A DNA stretch of 7,086 nt from Methanobacteriota archaeon (GTDB lineage: Archaea > Hydrothermarchaeota > Hydrothermarchaeia > Hydrothermarchaeales > SZUA-236): the NCBI GenBank assembly GCA_003695745.1, contig RFHW01000035.1:1-7086 (forward strand), read 5' to 3'. The position numbers and the translations under genes were made by a program. Numbering within the stretch: the stretch's first letter is position 1; each line of letters begins with the position of its first letter. The notes beneath the pieces are model-generated. The model was not told the origin of the DNA. It worked only from the letters and a program-made list of their open reading frames with translations, and made no database searches. This document shows, piece by piece, positions 6,345 through 7,086 of the stretch.

Positions 6345-6362
6345 TGTCAAAAAACCTTGACA
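6345..6362 (-). promoter_or_regulatory. Putative operator, copy 2 (before the propeller gene)
   Basis: Inverted repeat TGTCAAGGTTTTTTGACA on the minus strand, same arms and spacing as copy 1. It ends 13 bases before the propeller TATA box, a position suited to an activator or to interference with TFB binding. Its T6 run, and T5 at 6366-6370, could also stop transcription of the upstream cyclophilin gene. Confidence 0.55.
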
Positions 6363-6370
6363 CAGAAAAA
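6349..6370 (-). terminator. Possible T-tract terminator after the cyclophilin gene
   Basis: Reading away from the cyclophilin stop codon, the minus strand carries TTTTT (6366-6370) and TTTTTT (6349-6354) within 45 bases. Archaeal polymerase stops at such T-runs without needing a hairpin. The second run lies inside the putative operator. Confidence 0.4.
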
Positions 6371-6392
6371 CTCTGGGAGCTATGGAGCAGGG

Positions 6393-6959
6393 CTAACGCT
6401 CAATCCGCACACTGGTCATAACATCCCCTTTCCTGAGGGACCTGACCACTTCCATGCCCTCCGTGACCCTGCCGAAGACGGCGTAGCTCCCATCGAGATG
6501 ATGTGCCGGGGCGAGGGTTATGTAGAACTGGCTGGAGGCGCTGTTCGGGTCCTGAGAGCGCGCCATACCCACCGCGCCCTCCACATGGGTGAGCTCAGGC
6601 GTCACCTCAAGGGGGATGGTCTTGCCAGAGCCGCCCGTCCCATCGCCGCGCGGATCCCCGCCCTGTATGACAAAGCCGGGCACATAGCGGTGGAAGGTGA
6701 GGCCGTCGTAGAAACCGGACTCTGCTAGCCCGATGAAATTGGCCACCGTTATAGGCGCCTCCTTCTCATAGAGCTCGAACCGGAACTCGCCCTTGTTGGT
6801 CTGGACCACAGCAATCGGATTGCTGCTCATAACACCTGTGCCTCCTTCGATTTCCCCGGATGTTTCAGGTGCTGCCCCGGCATGCTCCGGCTCCCGGGAT
6901 GCGCCCATGCACCCAGCAAGGACCATCATCAAAGCCAGCAACAGGATTGCCCATTTCAT
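6393..6959 (-). CDS. Cyclophilin-type peptidyl-prolyl isomerase, predicted lipoprotein, 188 aa
   Basis: Predicted proline isomerase acting outside the cell membrane. Residues 1-17 form a lipoprotein signal with the lipobox VLAGC, so Cys17 should carry the lipid; ~18-47 is a flexible spacer. The cyclophilin domain covers ~49-187 and shows [15 protein letters not shown] (89-103, with the catalytic Arg91 and Gln99), [17 protein letters not shown] (131-147, with Met132 and Gln144), and [13 protein letters not shown] (153-165). His replaces the Trp found at the drug-binding site of eukaryotic cyclophilin A, as in many prokaryotic members. The ATG at 6959 is the natural start because the signal peptide begins there; a TATA box upstream predicts a leader of only about 4 bases. 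It sits upstream of the secreted propeller gene on the same strand, which fits a folding role for exported proteins, though the propeller has its own promoter. Confidence 0.93.
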   Translation of the reverse strand: MKWAILLLALMMVLAGCMGASREPEHAGAAPETSGEIEGGTGVMSSNPIAVVQTNKGEFRFELYEKEAPITVANFIGLAESGFYDGLTFHRYVPGFVIQGGDPRGDGTGGSGKTIPLEVTPELTHVEGAVGMARSQDPNSASSQFYITLAPAHHLDGSYAVFGRVTEGMEVVRSLRKGDVMTSVRIER

Positions 6960-6986
6960 ATCTTCCGCTAATGAAGAGACTCTCCA

Positions 6987-6995
6987 TTTATAAAA
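6987..6995 (-). promoter_or_regulatory. TATA box for the cyclophilin gene
   Basis: Minus-strand TTTTATAAA, the best TATA match in the window, about 30 bases before the ATG at 6959. The predicted mRNA is nearly leaderless. AAAGG just upstream lies where the TFB recognition element belongs. Confidence 0.6.
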
Positions 6996-7000
6996 CCTTT

Positions 7001-7011
7001 GGGGCGGCCCC
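7001..7011. other. Short GC-rich inverted repeat
   Basis: GGGGCGGCCCC has perfect 5-base arms around one central base. It lies between the stop of the edge gene and the cyclophilin TATA box. As RNA it could form a 4-bp stem with a 3-base loop, followed on the minus strand by a T-run, so it may help end the upstream transcript; chance in GC-rich DNA is also possible. Confidence 0.25.
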
Positions 7012-7017
7012 GTTGCC

Positions 7018-7086
7018 CTATGGGTCCGGCCCGGTGTTCATGGGCGTGTCATCGCGGTTCGCCCACTCCGCCATGGAATCGTCATA
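7018..7086 (-). CDS. C-terminal tail of a gene entering from the right edge (partial)
   Basis: The minus strand is open from the window edge for 22 codons ([22 protein letters not shown]) and ends in TAG at 7018-7020. Codon choice (mostly G or C in third position) agrees with the neighbours. The acidic, Pro-containing end looks like a natural C-terminus, and the cyclophilin promoter follows it directly. The piece is too short to name a family, and the opposite strand is also open, so the call is tentative. Confidence 0.4.
   Translation of the reverse strand, partial: YDDSMAEWANRDDTPMNTGPDP

Noticed and set aside
6357..6728. 123-codon open frame on the plus strand
   Set aside because: Antisense to the conserved cyclophilin domain; no independent support.
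7020..7086. Plus-strand open frame starting at an ATG near the right edge
   Set aside because: Gives a Cys/His/Arg/Pro-rich peptide with no start signal; the minus-strand frame ending at 7018 fits local codon use better.
1..7086. tRNA, rRNA, CRISPR array or insertion sequence
   Set aside because: No cloverleaf, rRNA stretch, regularly spaced direct repeats, transposase or terminal inverted repeats were seen on either strand.

Overview
The window is archaeal, most likely euryarchaeal. It encodes the archaeal single-gene nascent-chain factor (NAC domain plus UBA tail). Genes are led by TATA-box promoters at archaeal spacing, several apparently leaderless, and others carry GGTG or GGTGAT ribosome binding sites. 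A secreted beta-propeller of the Beta_propel/COG4880 type and a membrane-anchored winged-helix regulator fit the same picture. I cannot name genus or order. By eye most of the window is moderately GC-rich, but the first ~620 bases are strongly AT-rich.

Layout, left to right. A small Mrr-type restriction endonuclease (3-608, minus) sits in the AT-rich stretch and looks acquired, or lies at an assembly junction. It follows a COG2426-type small membrane protein (630-1100, minus) by 21 bp. That gene is divergent from the NAC gene (1138-1467, plus) across a 37-bp gap holding two interlocked TATA boxes. NAC is followed at once by an unrecognised 350-residue protein with a long Pro/Lys/Glu/Ala linker and a compact C-terminal domain (1475-2527, plus). 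It collides tail-to-tail, with a 4-base overlap, with a USP-like plus tandem-CBS protein (2524-3306, minus).

The right half, all on the minus strand, looks like an envelope module. A cyclophilin-type lipoprotein (6393-6959) is followed by a secreted beta-propeller protein (4279-6288) and then a winged-helix regulator with two membrane segments (3357-4217). A 22-codon tail of another gene enters from the right edge (7018-7086).

The most interesting signal is an 18-bp inverted repeat, TGTCA-N8-TGACA, present twice (4260-4277 and 6345-6362; 16 of 18 bases identical). It lies just upstream of the TATA boxes of the regulator gene and of the propeller gene, at nearly the same distance. The simplest reading is that the membrane-anchored regulator binds both sites, controlling itself and its secreted neighbour. 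The regulator's external loop and the propeller's linker also share a short peptide pattern, which could mean a common binding partner. These proposals are inference from sequence only.
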